From positions 346,307-410,306 of the forward strand of contig NZ_JSEO01000001.1 of NCBI RefSeq assembly GCF_001624705.1: 64,000 nt of DNA, written 5' to 3'. Of this stretch, positions 8,410-18,666 are shown piece by piece. The position numbers and the translations under genes are program-made. Under the pieces are notes generated by a model, which saw nothing but the letters and a program-made list of their open reading frames with translations, made no database searches and had not been told where the DNA came from. Origin of the DNA: Marinomonas sp. SBI8L. Its GTDB lineage: Bacteria > Pseudomonadota > Gammaproteobacteria > Pseudomonadales > Marinomonadaceae. Positions within the stretch are counted from its first letter, which is position 1. Every line of letters starts with the position of its first letter.

Positions 8410-9018
8410 TTAGAACTCCAAGCCTTTTTGCGCTTTGATACCGCGCTTAAAAGCATGTTTTACTTCTTTAATTTCACTGACAGTATCTGCAATCTCAATT
8501 AGAGAGTCAGATGCACCACGGCCTGTAATCACAAGATGCTGAGTGTCTGGCCGCTGCATTATTGCATCCAACACGTGATCCTCTTCTAGATAATCGTAAT
8601 GCAAAAGATAAGTCAGCTCATCCAGCACAACAAGGTCATAGCTGGCATCTTCTAACAAGGTTTTTGCTGAGGTCCAAGCCGCTTTTGACGAAGCGATATC
8701 TTGTTCTCTATTTTGGGTTTCCCAAGTAAAACCTGAATCCATAATAAACCAGTCTACATTTGGTTGGGCTTTGAAAAAACTGATTTCACCAGTATCCCAA
8801 TCTCCCTTTAAAAACTGCACCACGCCTACCTTCATTCCATGGCCTAACGCTCTTGCTACCATACCTAACGCAGAACTAGATTTACCTTTGCCATTACCCG
8901 TTAGTAAGACAAAGGTTCCTTTATCCTGTTGAGCATTAGCAATACGCTTGTCCACATGCATTTTGATTTTTTGCATCCGTTTCGCATGTTGTTCAGGATC
9001 TTTTATTACTTTAGACAT
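8410..9018 (-). CDS. btuR: Cob(I)alamin adenosyltransferase (CobO/BtuR family)
   Basis: Transfers the 5'-deoxyadenosyl group of ATP to cob(I)alamin to make adenosylcobalamin in the cytoplasm. The P-loop GNGKGKSS is near residues 41-48. It is followed by the family signatures GVVQFLKGDWDTGE, DLVVLDELTYLLHY and HLVITGRGA. The 202-residue length is normal for the family. I use ATG 9018 rather than the in-frame TTG at 9024. It lies downstream of metH and a START-like gene on the same strand, separated by 100 bases that contain a triple TCTAGA repeat, so it probably has its own promoter. The protein links B12 salvage to the B12-dependent MetH nearby. Confidence 0.93.
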   Translation of the reverse strand: MSKVIKDPEQHAKRMQKIKMHVDKRIANAQQDKGTFVLLTGNGKGKSSSALGMVARALGHGMKVGVVQFLKGDWDTGEISFFKAQPNVDWFIMDSGFTWETQNREQDIASSKAAWTSAKTLLEDASYDLVVLDELTYLLHYDYLEEDHVLDAIMQRPDTQHLVITGRGASDSLIEIADTVSEIKEVKHAFKRGIKAQKGLEF

Positions 9019-9072
9019 GGTCAAACACCGGTATTTAAAAGCTTAAATTAGGAGTTAATACTTTTGCTTTTA

Positions 9073-9114
9073 TCTAGATACTTTTTTCTAGATATTTTTG
9101 TCTAGACACTTTTA
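9073..9114. repeat. Three 14-bp direct repeats, each with a TCTAGA palindrome
   Basis: TCTAGATACTTTTT (9073), TCTAGATATTTTTG (9087) and TCTAGACACTTTTA (9101) repeat with an exact 14-base period. They fill the gap between the START-like gene and btuR, 55 to 95 bases upstream of the btuR start. They could be clustered regulator sites or a simple tandem repeat. Confidence 0.6.
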
Positions 9115-9128
9115 ACTCGATTAGATAG

Positions 9129-9611
9129 TTAGACGTTATCAAAATCATCTAAAGTATCATCGTCATTCGCAAGGGTTTCAAGCTTTTCCTTCAATGCCAG
9201 AAGATGAGCTTCTAGCAAGGCTTTAGTCAATAAATGCTCATTATTATAAGCACTCGTTTTCATCCAACCTTTATATTCCAACGTCATTTCCACATAAGTA
9301 TGGCCCTTATCATTTAACGATAAGTGAGTCGTCCATCTCTCTTCTAACCACCAAGCATAAGCACGCTGAAAATGAATTGCTAAAAGATTAGGTGAAGACA
9401 ACTGACTGACAATGCCCTTTCGAACTTGACGGCCACTTAAGGTATTGAGGGTAAATTTAACCGGGCTAGATAATAATGTAGAAGCGCTATCTAGCACCTC
9501 TACATGCATAACAGAGGGAGACCAAAGGCCATAGAGTTCGATATTCACTAATTGCAGCCACACTTCATCAATGTCAGCTGCAATTTCGATATCAAGGGAG
9601 CAAGTAAACAA
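9129..9611 (-). CDS. SRPBCC (START-like) domain protein
   Basis: 160 residues with the fold signature of the polyketide-cyclase/START-like superfamily. It starts with a short strand (FTCSLDIEIAADIDEVW), then the helix with LVNIELYGLWSPSV, several antiparallel strands, and a long C-terminal helix (HLLTKALLEAHLLALKEKLETLA). Such proteins hold a small hydrophobic ligand in a central cavity. The ligand here is unknown. The start is a TTG at 9611 with AAGGT six bases upstream, only 2 bases after the metH stop, so it is probably co-transcribed and coupled with metH. An acidic tail (DDDTLDDFDN) ends the protein. No catalytic residue can be assigned. Confidence 0.75.
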   Translation of the reverse strand: MFTCSLDIEIAADIDEVWLQLVNIELYGLWSPSVMHVEVLDSASTLLSSPVKFTLNTLSGRQVRKGIVSQLSSPNLLAIHFQRAYAWWLEERWTTHLSLNDKGHTYVEMTLEYKGWMKTSAYNNEHLLTKALLEAHLLALKEKLETLANDDDTLDDFDNV

Positions 9612-9613
9612 GC

Positions 9614-12600
9614 TTATACCTTATCGTCTTCAGGGTCATAACCTAAGTTAGGTGCTAACCAGCGTTCTGCATCATCTTTAGACATGCCTTTACGCTCTGC
9701 ATAGTCCTCAACCTGATCAGGGCCAATCTTACCGACACCAAAGTAACCACATTCTGGGTTCGCAAAATACCAACCACTTACCGCTGCTGTCGGCAACATA
9801 GCATAGTTTTCGGTAATGCTAATGCCAGTATTTTCTTCGATGTCCATCAAGGCCCATAACTTATCTTTCTCTGTATGATCAGGACAAGCAGGATAACCAG
9901 GCGCTGGACGCATACCTTGGTATTTCTCTTTAATAAGCTCTTCGTTAGTTAAAGATTCATTTGGTACATAGGCCCAAATTTCCTTACGTACTTTTTCATG
10001 TAGGTATTCAGCACAAGCTTCGGCTAGACGATCAGCCATCGCTTTAATCATGATGCTGTTATAGTCATCATGATCCGCTTCGTAAGCGGCAACTATCGGA
10101 TCGATACCAAAGCCAGTCGCACAGGCAAAGGCTCCCATGTAATCCGCCACACCCGTTTCTTTAGGAGCGACAAAGTCTGCTAAACAGTTATTGTATTTAC
10201 CAGGGGCAGTTAACTCGTTTTGCAAACGCAAGAAAGACAAGGTCTCTTTTACTTCTGTACGGGTTTCATCGGTATAGATTTCAATATCGTCATGATTAAC
10301 TTGGTTAGCAGGGAAAACACCCACTATTGCTCTCGCATCAAGCAGTTTCTCATCAATAACTTTATCTAACATGACCAAAGCATCGTTATAAAGCTTAGTC
10401 GCTTCAACGCCAACCACTTCGTCTGTCAGTATACGAGGGAAAGCACCAGCAAGCTCCCATGTCATAAAGAATGGAGTCCAATCGATGTAGTTTTTAAGCT
10501 CTGCCAAATCGATGTCTTTTTCAGTGAAGACGGTAACACCTAATTTCTTAGGTTTAGGAATTGGAAGAGTCCAATCAATTGGCGCTTTATTTTGGCGTGC
10601 TTTATCAAGTGAAACTCGACGGCCAGCTTTACTACGCTCTTTATAACGCTTACGAGTTTTCTCGTAATCTAATTTGATTTCATCAATAAACTTCTGACGC
10701 TTTTCAGTATCTTGGCTCAATAAACTCGATGCGACACCCACACTACGAGAGGCGTTAGTTACATGCACCACCTGACTACGCTTGTAGTTTTGCTCAATTT
10801 TTACCGATGTGTGAGCTTTTGAGGTCGTTGCACCACCAATCAAAACAGGGATATCAAACTCTTGACGTTCCATTTCTTTGGCAACATGCACCATTTCATC
10901 AAGAGATGGCGTGATCAACCCGGACAAGCCAATAAGATCTGCATTTTCTTCTCTGGCAGTACGCAAAATTTTCTCAGCAGGCACCATGACACCTAGGTCA
11001 ATTACTTCATAGTTATTACACTGAAGCACAACACCTACGATGTTTTTACCGATATCGTGTACATCCCCTTTCACTGTCGCCATGACAATTTTGCCATTAC
11101 TTGAAGAGGCCTGATCTTGGTTCCGGGCTTTTTCTTCTTCAATGTAAGGCATGAGATAAGCTACCGCTTTTTTCATTACTCGAGCAGATTTTACTACCTG
11201 AGGTAAGAACATCTTACCTGAACCAAACAAGTCACCAACGATTCCCATACCATCCATTAATGGGCCTTCAATGACTTCTAGAGGGCGAGTATGAGAAAGA
11301 CGTGCTTCCTCTGTATCTTCATCAATAAATTCAGTAATACCCTTAACCAGAGCATGACTTAGTCTTTCGCTTACTGGCAGAGAGCGCCACTCTTGCACCT
11401 GTACTTCGTTGTCGTTAGACCCTGTACCAAGAAACTCTGTCGCTATTTCTAATAAGGCATCAGTCGCATCGTCTGTACGATTCAGAACAGCATCTTCAAC
11501 TGCATCACGTAATTTAGCTGGAATATCATCATACAAGGCCAATTGCCCTGCATTCACAATACCCATTGTCATACCTTGCTGAATCGCATGGTATAAGAAG
11601 ACGGCATGGATAGCTTCACGAACAGGGTTATTACCCCTGAATGAGAAAGAAACGTTAGAAACGCCACCAGATATTAGCGCATGGGGTAGTTCACGCTTTA
11701 TATCGCCCGTTGCTTCAATAAAATCCAAAGCATAACGGTTGTGCTCTTCAATACCTGTTGCTATCGCAAAGATGTTAGGGTCAAAAATAATGTCTTCTGG
11801 TGGAAAGCCAACTTCTTCCGTCAGAATTTTATAAGAGCGTCGGCAAATTTCGATTTTACGTTCACGAGTATCAGCCTGGCCAACTTCGTCAAAGGCCATC
11901 ACTATTACAGCCGCGCCATATTTACGTAATTGACGTGCTTGTTGGATAAATTTCTCTTCGCCTTCTTTGATACTGATAGAGTTAACTACACCCTTACCTT
12001 GAATCCATTTAAGGCCCGCTTCAAGAATCTCCCACTTTGAAGAGTCCAACATAATTGGCACTCGAGAGATATCAGGTTCAGAAGCAATTAGTTTCAGGAA
12101 ACGCACCATAGCCGCTTCCGAATCCAACATACCTTCATCCATGTTGATATCGATAATTTGAGCGCCATTTTCTACTTGCTGGCGTGCAACATCCAATGCG
12201 GAGTCAAAATCACCTTCTTTGATAAGACGCTTAAATTTCGCCGATCCTGTGACATTGGTTCGCTCACCTACGTTTACAAACAAGGTGTTCTCATCAATAT
12301 TAAAAGGTTCTAAGCCTGAAAGACGACACGCTTTTGGAATAACAGGAATGGCTCTTGGTTTCGCATTCGCAACGGCATCAGCAAAAGCTTTTATATGAGC
12401 TGGTTCTGTACCACAACAACCACCAATAATGTTAAGGAAGCCAGAGTTAACCCACTCTTGCATCTCTTCTAACATTTCTTCTGGAGTTTCGTCGTATTCA
12501 CCAAAGGCGTTTGGTAAGCCCGCATTCGGGTGAGCAGATACATTCACATCAGCAACACGTGAAATCTCTTCCACATATTGACGTAGATCTTTAGGTCCAA

Positions 12601-13351
12601 GTGCGCAGTTAAGACCAACAGAAATAGGATTAGCATGAGCAACAGAGTTCCAAAAAGCTTCTGTTGTTTGGCCAGAAAGCGTACGGCCAGAAGCATCTGT
12701 GATGGTACCTGAGATCATAATTGGATAATTCACACCAGTGGTTTCAAAATACTCAAGCACAGCATAGATAGCCGCTTTAGCATTCAAGGTGTCAAAAATT
12801 GTTTCTATCAGAATGAGGTCTGATCCACCTTTAATAAGACCATCAACGGCTTCTGTATAAGCAACGACGAGTTCATCAAATTCGATATTTCGATAACCTG
12901 GATCATTCACATCAGGCGAAATAGAACAAGTACGGCTTGTTGGGCCTACCGCACCAGCGACAAATCTAGGCTTATTTGGGTTTTGTTTTGTGAATTCATC
13001 ACAAGCTTCACGCGCTAATCTAGCCGATTCAAAGTTTAATTCATAACTTAGGGCTTCCATCCCATAATCAAGCATGGAAATAGCGTTTGCGTTGAAGGTG
13101 TTTGTCTCAACAATATCCGAACCAGCTTCTAAATAGGCTTTATGGATATCCTTAATAATTTTAGGTTGAGTTAGAGATAAGAGGTCATTGTTACCTTGAA
13201 CATCACTAGGCCAATCAGCAAAACGATCACCACGAAAATCACTCTCAGTGAGCTTATATGCTTGGATCATGGTCCCCATGGCACCATCTAATACCAAGAT
13301 ATTTTGTGCTAAACGCTGTTCGACTAATGAATATGACTTTGATTTAACCAC
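9614..13351 (-). CDS. metH: Cobalamin-dependent methionine synthase
   Basis: Transfers the methyl group of 5-methyltetrahydrofolate to homocysteine via methylcobalamin. All four modules are visible. The homocysteine-binding barrel has [10 protein letters not shown], zinc ligands in GLNCALG and GGCCGTEP. The pterin-binding barrel has [10 protein letters not shown] and MLDSSKWE. The B12-binding module has [11 protein letters not shown] with the axial His (about 755-765). The C-terminal SAM-binding reactivation domain has [15 protein letters not shown]. Full length is 1245 residues. I choose GTG 13351, with GAGGT 7 bases upstream, over the TTG at 13372. The START-like gene follows directly. No B12 riboswitch is seen upstream. 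Confidence 0.97.
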   Translation of the reverse strand: MVKSKSYSLVEQRLAQNILVLDGAMGTMIQAYKLTESDFRGDRFADWPSDVQGNNDLLSLTQPKIIKDIHKAYLEAGSDIVETNTFNANAISMLDYGMEALSYELNFESARLAREACDEFTKQNPNKPRFVAGAVGPTSRTCSISPDVNDPGYRNIEFDELVVAYTEAVDGLIKGGSDLILIETIFDTLNAKAAIYAVLEYFETTGVNYPIMISGTITDASGRTLSGQTTEAFWNSVAHANPISVGLNCALGPKDLRQYVEEISRVADVNVSAHPNAGLPNAFGEYDETPEEMLEEMQEWVNSGFLNIIGGCCGTEPAHIKAFADAVANAKPRAIPVIPKACRLSGLEPFNIDENTLFVNVGERTNVTGSAKFKRLIKEGDFDSALDVARQQVENGAQIIDINMDEGMLDSEAAMVRFLKLIASEPDISRVPIMLDSSKWEILEAGLKWIQGKGVVNSISIKEGEEKFIQQARQLRKYGAAVIVMAFDEVGQADTRERKIEICRRSYKILTEEVGFPPEDIIFDPNIFAIATGIEEHNRYALDFIEATGDIKRELPHALISGGVSNVSFSFRGNNPVREAIHAVFLYHAIQQGMTMGIVNAGQLALYDDIPAKLRDAVEDAVLNRTDDATDALLEIATEFLGTGSNDNEVQVQEWRSLPVSERLSHALVKGITEFIDEDTEEARLSHTRPLEVIEGPLMDGMGIVGDLFGSGKMFLPQVVKSARVMKKAVAYLMPYIEEEKARNQDQASSSNGKIVMATVKGDVHDIGKNIVGVVLQCNNYEVIDLGVMVPAEKILRTAREENADLIGLSGLITPSLDEMVHVAKEMERQEFDIPVLIGGATTSKAHTSVKIEQNYKRSQVVHVTNASRSVGVASSLLSQDTEKRQKFIDEIKLDYEKTRKRYKERSKAGRRVSLDKARQNKAPIDWTLPIPKPKKLGVTVFTEKDIDLAELKNYIDWTPFFMTWELAGAFPRILTDEVVGVEATKLYNDALVMLDKVIDEKLLDARAIVGVFPANQVNHDDIEIYTDETRTEVKETLSFLRLQNELTAPGKYNNCLADFVAPKETGVADYMGAFACATGFGIDPIVAAYEADHDDYNSIMIKAMADRLAEACAEYLHEKVRKEIWAYVPNESLTNEELIKEKYQGMRPAPGYPACPDHTEKDKLWALMDIEENTGISITENYAMLPTAAVSGWYFANPECGYFGVGKIGPDQVEDYAERKGMSKDDAERWLAPNLGYDPEDDKV

Positions 13352-13475
13352 AGAACTTACCTCAAAAAACAAAATGCAAGGCTACTATACCCAAATGCAG
13401 GAAACTTGTTAGTGAAAATTAATAATAGCTAAATGAAAAAAATCGGAATAAAAAATAGCTACTAAGAAATGAAAA

Positions 13476-13501
13476 AAAGCAGAGATTCACATCTCTGCTT
13501 T
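13476..13501 (-). terminator. Terminator of the coiled-coil lipoprotein gene
   Basis: AAAGCAGAGAT and ATCTCTGCTTT pair perfectly around a 4-base loop. On the minus strand the stem is followed by a run of seven T. It lies 84 bases after the stop of the 13585-15504 gene and before the metH promoter region. Confidence 0.8.
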
Positions 13502-13584
13502 AAATATATAAAAAGTCTTTAAAAACGGTGATTAAGCCATCTCTTTTCAAACAAATCAATCAAGCAAATGCTAAGTGACACCGC

Positions 13585-15504
13585 CTAAACATTATCGGGT
13601 TGAGACTTGTTTAATTTGCCAATTAAGAAACCTCCCATTAAGCCAGCAAAAATAGCGATAATCCAAAAGCCATATTTCTCTAACAAATTATCATTTACCA
13701 AACTTAGCACCTGTTGATCACGGTAGATTTCTTTCAAAATTCTATCTTCTTGATATTGAATATCTTGATGAATAAACAAATTTACATGGGCAACTTGGCT
13801 TTCACTCACCCCTTTTGCTCGCCAGCGCCATTGCAATTGACCATCCGCCGCTTGTGCTTCAGCAGATACAGAACTGACCAACTCTAATGAGCTATCACCT
13901 ATTAATTCAGCAATGAAAACCTGCCCAGCAATTGAGTCATTCACATTAGCTGTAAGGATAATTTCAAATGAAGCACCTAACTCAACTTGCTTGGGAATCT
14001 GCCAACGCACATTACTCAAATTTGTCGCCAGATGACTTTTAAATCCAGCACTGATCGCTTCAAGCTCAATCAAGTCAGATAATTGTTCTTCAAGGCTTTG
14101 GCGAGTTTCTTTAGCGGACTCAAGTGCTAGCAAGCTTTCTTCATATCTCGCCTGTAAGCTAACTAACTCTTCTTTTGCCAAGGTTAATTCATTTGTTAAG
14201 CTTTGCTTTTGCTGTGTTAACTCTTCAACGCTTGCTTGCGCTGCTTCAAGGTCTTGTCTTAGTAATGCTTGTTGCTCTCGACTAACAGCTTGAGCTAATT
14301 CTAATTGCTCAAATTGATAATTCAGAGCTTTATGATCAGCATTTAAATCTGATAAGGCTTGACCTAATCGTGCAATTTCAATGTTTTTTAAGTCAGATTT
14401 ATCATCGCTTTGTTCAAGGTTAGCAAGCTTACCCTGATACTCATTTAATAACTTTTGCTGAGCAGAAATTTCGCTCTCTAATACTAAAATTTTGGCATTG
14501 AGAGTACCTAGCTCTAATGAGTTATCGGCAACAGGCAGTGCCGTTGTTAACTGACCAGAAGTCAGTTTATCTAAACTCGAGGATTTCTCTCTTAAAGCAC
14601 TATTATCTGCTTCAAGGCTGGCAATTACTTTATCTTTTACTTGAATTTGATCCCAAAGGGTTTGTTGCTGCGCTCTCGCATCAGAGATAGCACCACCTAA
14701 ATCTAAGTTCTTTTGCCTCAATTCAGCGTAATTAGACGCAAGAGTTTGATTCGTTTGCTTTAAAGTTTGATGTTCATCATCAAGCTGATTTAAAGCCTTT
14801 TTCTGAGCTAGATACTCTTTATCTAATGCTTGGTAATCGGCATCTAACAAGCTGTATTTATGCAATAACGTGTGATGAGTACTATTGAGTAAATCATAAT
14901 CTCTTTGCAACCCGATAATACTCAAATCTTGCTTAACATCTGCCACACTCTCTTCCGCTGATATTAGATTATCACCCTCAGCAGCTAGCTTATTTTCCAT
15001 TTCGATATTGTGGGCAATGATTTGCTCTTTATATAAACGGTTTTGAATTTTAAGCGAGTTGATAGCATCATTAAGCTTTTCGTTTTCAAGCTTTAAGTTT
15101 ATATAGTTAGCTTCTAGCTCACTTAGGGTTTGTTTTTCAGATTCAATTTCAACTAACTTTGCGGTATTCGTATTATTTTGAGCATTTTCTAGACGGGAAA
15201 TTTTAGCTTCTTGCTGATCCAACTGACGCGTTAAATCCGTAATTTTTGTTTGATTATTACTGATGATTTTTTCAAGTTGATTAATTTCTTGATCTTTAGC
15301 TGTCACACTTTGAAGCAATGCTTGATTCTCACCTTGATCAAGCTGCTGAACCTGATTCACAACCTCAGTTTCTAAAACCTCAGCTTTAGCTACTTCAACG
15401 ACTGTGGGCGACTGATTTTGATCTGTGTTTTGAGTTGCTGTACTACAAGCAGAAAGGATGCTCGCTAACGAGAATACCAAGCAATATTGCTTTTTCAATT
15501 TCAT
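13585..15504 (-). CDS. Long coiled-coil lipoprotein with C-terminal transmembrane anchor
   Basis: 639 residues, no family recognised. The N-terminus is a lipoprotein signal peptide with lipobox LSAC (Cys 20, Ser at +2, so outer-membrane sorting is predicted). Residues about 55-490 are almost pure coiled coil, rich in Gln, Leu, Glu and Lys heptads. Residues about 500-590 look like a compact beta domain (VELGASFEIILTAN, WRWRAKGVSESQVAHVNLFI). The tail has a hydrophobic helix (GFWIIAIFAGLMGGFLIG, about 612-629) and a short basic end. A lipid anchor at one end and a membrane helix at the other would suit a protein linking the two membranes; this is inference. It is a single gene with its own terminator. 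Confidence 0.75.
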   Translation of the reverse strand: MKLKKQYCLVFSLASILSACSTATQNTDQNQSPTVVEVAKAEVLETEVVNQVQQLDQGENQALLQSVTAKDQEINQLEKIISNNQTKITDLTRQLDQQEAKISRLENAQNNTNTAKLVEIESEKQTLSELEANYINLKLENEKLNDAINSLKIQNRLYKEQIIAHNIEMENKLAAEGDNLISAEESVADVKQDLSIIGLQRDYDLLNSTHHTLLHKYSLLDADYQALDKEYLAQKKALNQLDDEHQTLKQTNQTLASNYAELRQKNLDLGGAISDARAQQQTLWDQIQVKDKVIASLEADNSALREKSSSLDKLTSGQLTTALPVADNSLELGTLNAKILVLESEISAQQKLLNEYQGKLANLEQSDDKSDLKNIEIARLGQALSDLNADHKALNYQFEQLELAQAVSREQQALLRQDLEAAQASVEELTQQKQSLTNELTLAKEELVSLQARYEESLLALESAKETRQSLEEQLSDLIELEAISAGFKSHLATNLSNVRWQIPKQVELGASFEIILTANVNDSIAGQVFIAELIGDSSLELVSSVSAEAQAADGQLQWRWRAKGVSESQVAHVNLFIHQDIQYQEDRILKEIYRDQQVLSLVNDNLLEKYGFWIIAIFAGLMGGFLIGKLNKSQPDNV

Positions 15505-15622
15505 TCCTCACTCCATCAACAGCTGTTAAAACAATGACCTAGATAAAATATGAACAAGTAATCATATGCCAAAATCAGACTTAAATGCAAAAATAAGCCT
15601 GTTTAGTCAACCATACGTCAAA

Positions 15623-18100
15623 TCAAAGTATCTTAGGATTCGTTTTTTTGGGATTAGTACTCAATGAAACCACGTTAGGGTGATCCAATGTTTCAGCAAG
15701 GTTTCCCATTAACAATTGGTAAAAGTCCTGTTGTTTAATTGGTTTAGAGAACAAGTAACCTTGGTACATCATCTTATGCTGTTTCAACCAATCAAGTTGA
15801 GCTTGCCACTCAACCCCTTCGGCAACGATATCCAACTCTAAGTGCTGGCCAATTGAGATAATGGCAGTAACTAGAGCCTGATCATTATGGTCAATAATCA
15901 GATCCTGAATAAAACTGCGATCTATCTTAATCTTATTCACTGGTAAGCGTTTCAAATAGCTTAATGAACTGTAACCTGTACCAAAATCATCAAGAGAGAA
16001 ATTTACACCAATTAGTGCCAGTTTTTTCATTTTAGCAACGGATTCTTCAATATCTTGAATCGCAGAAGATTCAGTAATCTCTAATTCAAACAAGTCTGCC
16101 GGCATAGAGAAGTCACGTAATGTTGCTTTAAAGGTTTCAATAAAGTTTTTGGAGTGGAGCTCGATCGCGCTAACATTAAGGGAAATTCTAAAGCCCTCAG
16201 GTAATACTGAAAGTAAGTCCTTCTCGTTAATAAAGGCGCATAAATCACGCAACAAGCCATCACTTATGTCACAGATAAGCCCAGATGACTCTAAGAAGTC
16301 GATAAACTCATTCGGACCAATTAGGCCTTTCTCTGGATGATTCCAGCGAATCAAGGCTTCTGCACCGAGCACTTGGTTAGATCCGACACAAACAATGGGT
16401 TGTAAGTAGAATTCAAACTCTTTGTTTTCAATGGCGCTCTTAAGGTCATTTTCTAAGCGCACATAACTAGCAACCTCTTGCGTCATTTCCATCTTAAACA
16501 TGGATATACGATTGCGACCAGCTGATTTAGCGTTATACATTGCAGTATCACCAAACTTAAACAGCTCTTCGGCGTCCGAATCTTCTTCAGAGAAAATAAC
16601 AACACCAATACTGGCAGTAATACGGAACTCATTTCCCTTAATATGCAAAGGCTGCCTAATATCACATAAAATAAGCTCGGCTGTGCTGACTATCTTGTTA
16701 ATCGCCGTTTCTTTATCTTCATCAACACCACTTAAAATAATACAGAACTCATCACCACCAATACGCGCCAAAGTGTTGCTGCTATTTATCTTTGAAGCCA
16801 GCCTATCGGATAAAGCCAATATAATTGAGTCGCCAACTGAGTGACCTTTGGAATCGTTTATCAGTCTGAATTCGTCTAAATCTATATATAAAAGCGCACC
16901 AAACTGTTTATGACTGGCTGTATAGGTGATGGCCATACCTAAACGGTCTAAGAAGAGTTCACGGTTAGGTAATCCTGTGAGTTGATCCTGATAAGCAACT
17001 TGTATCAGCTGTTTCTCACGGGTAATTTTTTCCGTCATGTCACTTGCGACTAACAAGAGACTAGCATGGCCTTCATACACTATGGCGGTATAACTAATTT
17101 GCAAAACACGCTTACGAGCCATGCCATCTGTAAGCTCACGTTCAACCTCATAGGACTCTTCAAGATTATGAATAACTTGAATGAGTTCGTGAGCAAATCT
17201 GTCTGCTTCTTGAGAGTTTACGCCGCGATGCAAATCTAAAAAGTTAGCCCCTAATATTTGCTCTGTTTTAACACCATAAAATAAGTTTGCAGAATTGTTC
17301 GCAAACAACACGGTTAAATCACGATCTAACGCCATTACCATATTAGGGTTAACATCGATTAAGGCTTTTAATTGGTCGCGGTTTTCCCTTAATGCGCTTT
17401 GGTTTATTTCTAATTGATTCAATAAGGAGTTGGTTGTATCAACAATGTCGGATATTTCACCACTATCGTGATGGCGCATATGCTCAAGTCGATATCCCGC
17501 TGGCTGTTTGGGATCTATTTTCATTAATTGATCCCTTAGCTTCATAAGAGGAATTGCTAAGATATTTTGGAAAACAACGGCCAACAGGAGGCCAAGCAAT
17601 AAGTTTCTTAATACACCTGATACAAGCACATACCAAGCACGCTGAAAAAACGGTGCCATAGCAGCATCGCCATTAACCTCAAGAATCAACTCCCCTTCAC
17701 TCACTTGCGAGTCATTAATCAAATCGAAAAGGTGTGTTTCCGTGGAGTAACCAAATAAGTTTGATAGCCAATAAGTATTAGACTGCACAGGTTGGCGGAC
17801 AAAAGAGGCCAAAATATTTTTACGATCGTCGACTAATTTAACCTGATTTAAAAAGTCGAAGTGAGACAAGCCATTTACCAATTCTGAAGCAAGACCAGGA
17901 TCAAGCTGATGCACAGCACGCTGAGCAGCAGGCGCTGTAATTGAGAAGATCTCTTCTACCTTGTCATCTATCAACTTAGCTTGATTATCAAAATCACTAT
18001 AAAGCTGAAGCAAGCTAACTAATAAGCCAAGAATAAAGGCAATGGATACCGTTGACCGAGTCAACTTAAAGGATAAACCAGTTAAAAATTTATTATTCAT
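15623..18100 (-). CDS. Membrane PAS-GGDEF-EAL cyclic-di-GMP protein
   Basis: About 825 residues. A transmembrane helix near the N-terminus and a second near 170-190 enclose a periplasmic sensor region. A HAMP-like linker and a PAS domain (LKALIDVNPNMVMALD) follow. The diguanylate cyclase domain has an intact GGDEF in RIGGDEFCIILS. The EAL phosphodiesterase domain has EALIRWNHP and DDFGTGYSSLSYL. Both catalytic signatures are preserved, so either or both activities are possible. An upstream in-frame GTG at 18118 exists; neither start has a good ribosome binding site, and I chose ATG 18100 as the likelier. The sensed signal is unknown. It lies about 120 bases from the coiled-coil lipoprotein gene, on the same strand. 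Confidence 0.9.
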   Translation of the reverse strand: MNNKFLTGLSFKLTRSTVSIAFILGLLVSLLQLYSDFDNQAKLIDDKVEEIFSITAPAAQRAVHQLDPGLASELVNGLSHFDFLNQVKLVDDRKNILASFVRQPVQSNTYWLSNLFGYSTETHLFDLINDSQVSEGELILEVNGDAAMAPFFQRAWYVLVSGVLRNLLLGLLLAVVFQNILAIPLMKLRDQLMKIDPKQPAGYRLEHMRHHDSGEISDIVDTTNSLLNQLEINQSALRENRDQLKALIDVNPNMVMALDRDLTVLFANNSANLFYGVKTEQILGANFLDLHRGVNSQEADRFAHELIQVIHNLEESYEVERELTDGMARKRVLQISYTAIVYEGHASLLLVASDMTEKITREKQLIQVAYQDQLTGLPNRELFLDRLGMAITYTASHKQFGALLYIDLDEFRLINDSKGHSVGDSIILALSDRLASKINSSNTLARIGGDEFCIILSGVDEDKETAINKIVSTAELILCDIRQPLHIKGNEFRITASIGVVIFSEEDSDAEELFKFGDTAMYNAKSAGRNRISMFKMEMTQEVASYVRLENDLKSAIENKEFEFYLQPIVCVGSNQVLGAEALIRWNHPEKGLIGPNEFIDFLESSGLICDISDGLLRDLCAFINEKDLLSVLPEGFRISLNVSAIELHSKNFIETFKATLRDFSMPADLFELEITESSAIQDIEESVAKMKKLALIGVNFSLDDFGTGYSSLSYLKRLPVNKIKIDRSFIQDLIIDHNDQALVTAIISIGQHLELDIVAEGVEWQAQLDWLKQHKMMYQGYLFSKPIKQQDFYQLLMGNLAETLDHPNVVSLSTNPKKTNPKIL

Positions 18101-18118
18101 AAAATAAAAAACAAGCAC

Positions 18119-18666
18119 TTATCATGAGAATATGTTGCAACTATTTAGATAAGATTATAGTTACTTGTTTAATTACCTCCAGCTAAACAAAAAACAGCAA
18201 ATGACTTAGGAAGCTGCAAACGAGTCACTTGTTCTTAGTCTTATCAGAAAAAAGTCAATCAAGGCGTTACTTTAAAGTAATTCAGGTACCTTTCTAGAAG
18301 GGACAACGCAGATTAACATTTTTTCTGTAAGACCCTTAGGGTGTGACCTAAAAGCCCTACCTTTATGTTGAAGCTCTTATCAATTTGATAACGATTAAGT
18401 TGTGCACTTCGCCATAAACCTAAATGCCTTTATCCTCTCGCTGAGGCGGGAAGACTTATTCGCAGTTTCCTTATAAACCCATTCAGTTCAACTTTCAGCA
18501 TGTCAGACTCGGAATTTAAATCAAGGGTAAAAGCATCATATTGCAAAAATATGAAGTCATCTCTATAAAAAGCAAAAAACCTAAGAGCGTTAACTCTTAG
18601 GTTTTTACAGTAATCTAAAATGTCACTTCGTTAAAGCTATTTAATAACCTAAGCAAAACAATTAGT
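18119..18666. other. 548-base intergenic region, mostly unassigned
   Basis: The region lies between the GGDEF/EAL gene and pepN, both on the minus strand. Apart from the pepN terminator (18575-18606) I find no open frame of useful length, no tRNA and no known RNA family. It should contain the promoter of the GGDEF/EAL gene. Confidence 0.5.
18575..18606. terminator. Terminator downstream of pepN
   Basis: AAAAACCTAAGAG (18575-18587) pairs with CTCTTAGGTTTTT (18594-18606). The stem runs into A/T tracts on both sides, 60 bases after the pepN stop. Confidence 0.8.

Noticed and set aside
13352-13584. Cobalamin or SAM riboswitch upstream of metH
   Set aside because: The 200-base gap shows only the upstream gene's terminator and no B12-box or SAM-type core.
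16500-16844. Plus-strand frame of 114 codons opposite the GGDEF/EAL gene
   Set aside because: It lies wholly opposite the conserved GGDEF domain, and its sequence is the reverse-complement shadow of that domain.
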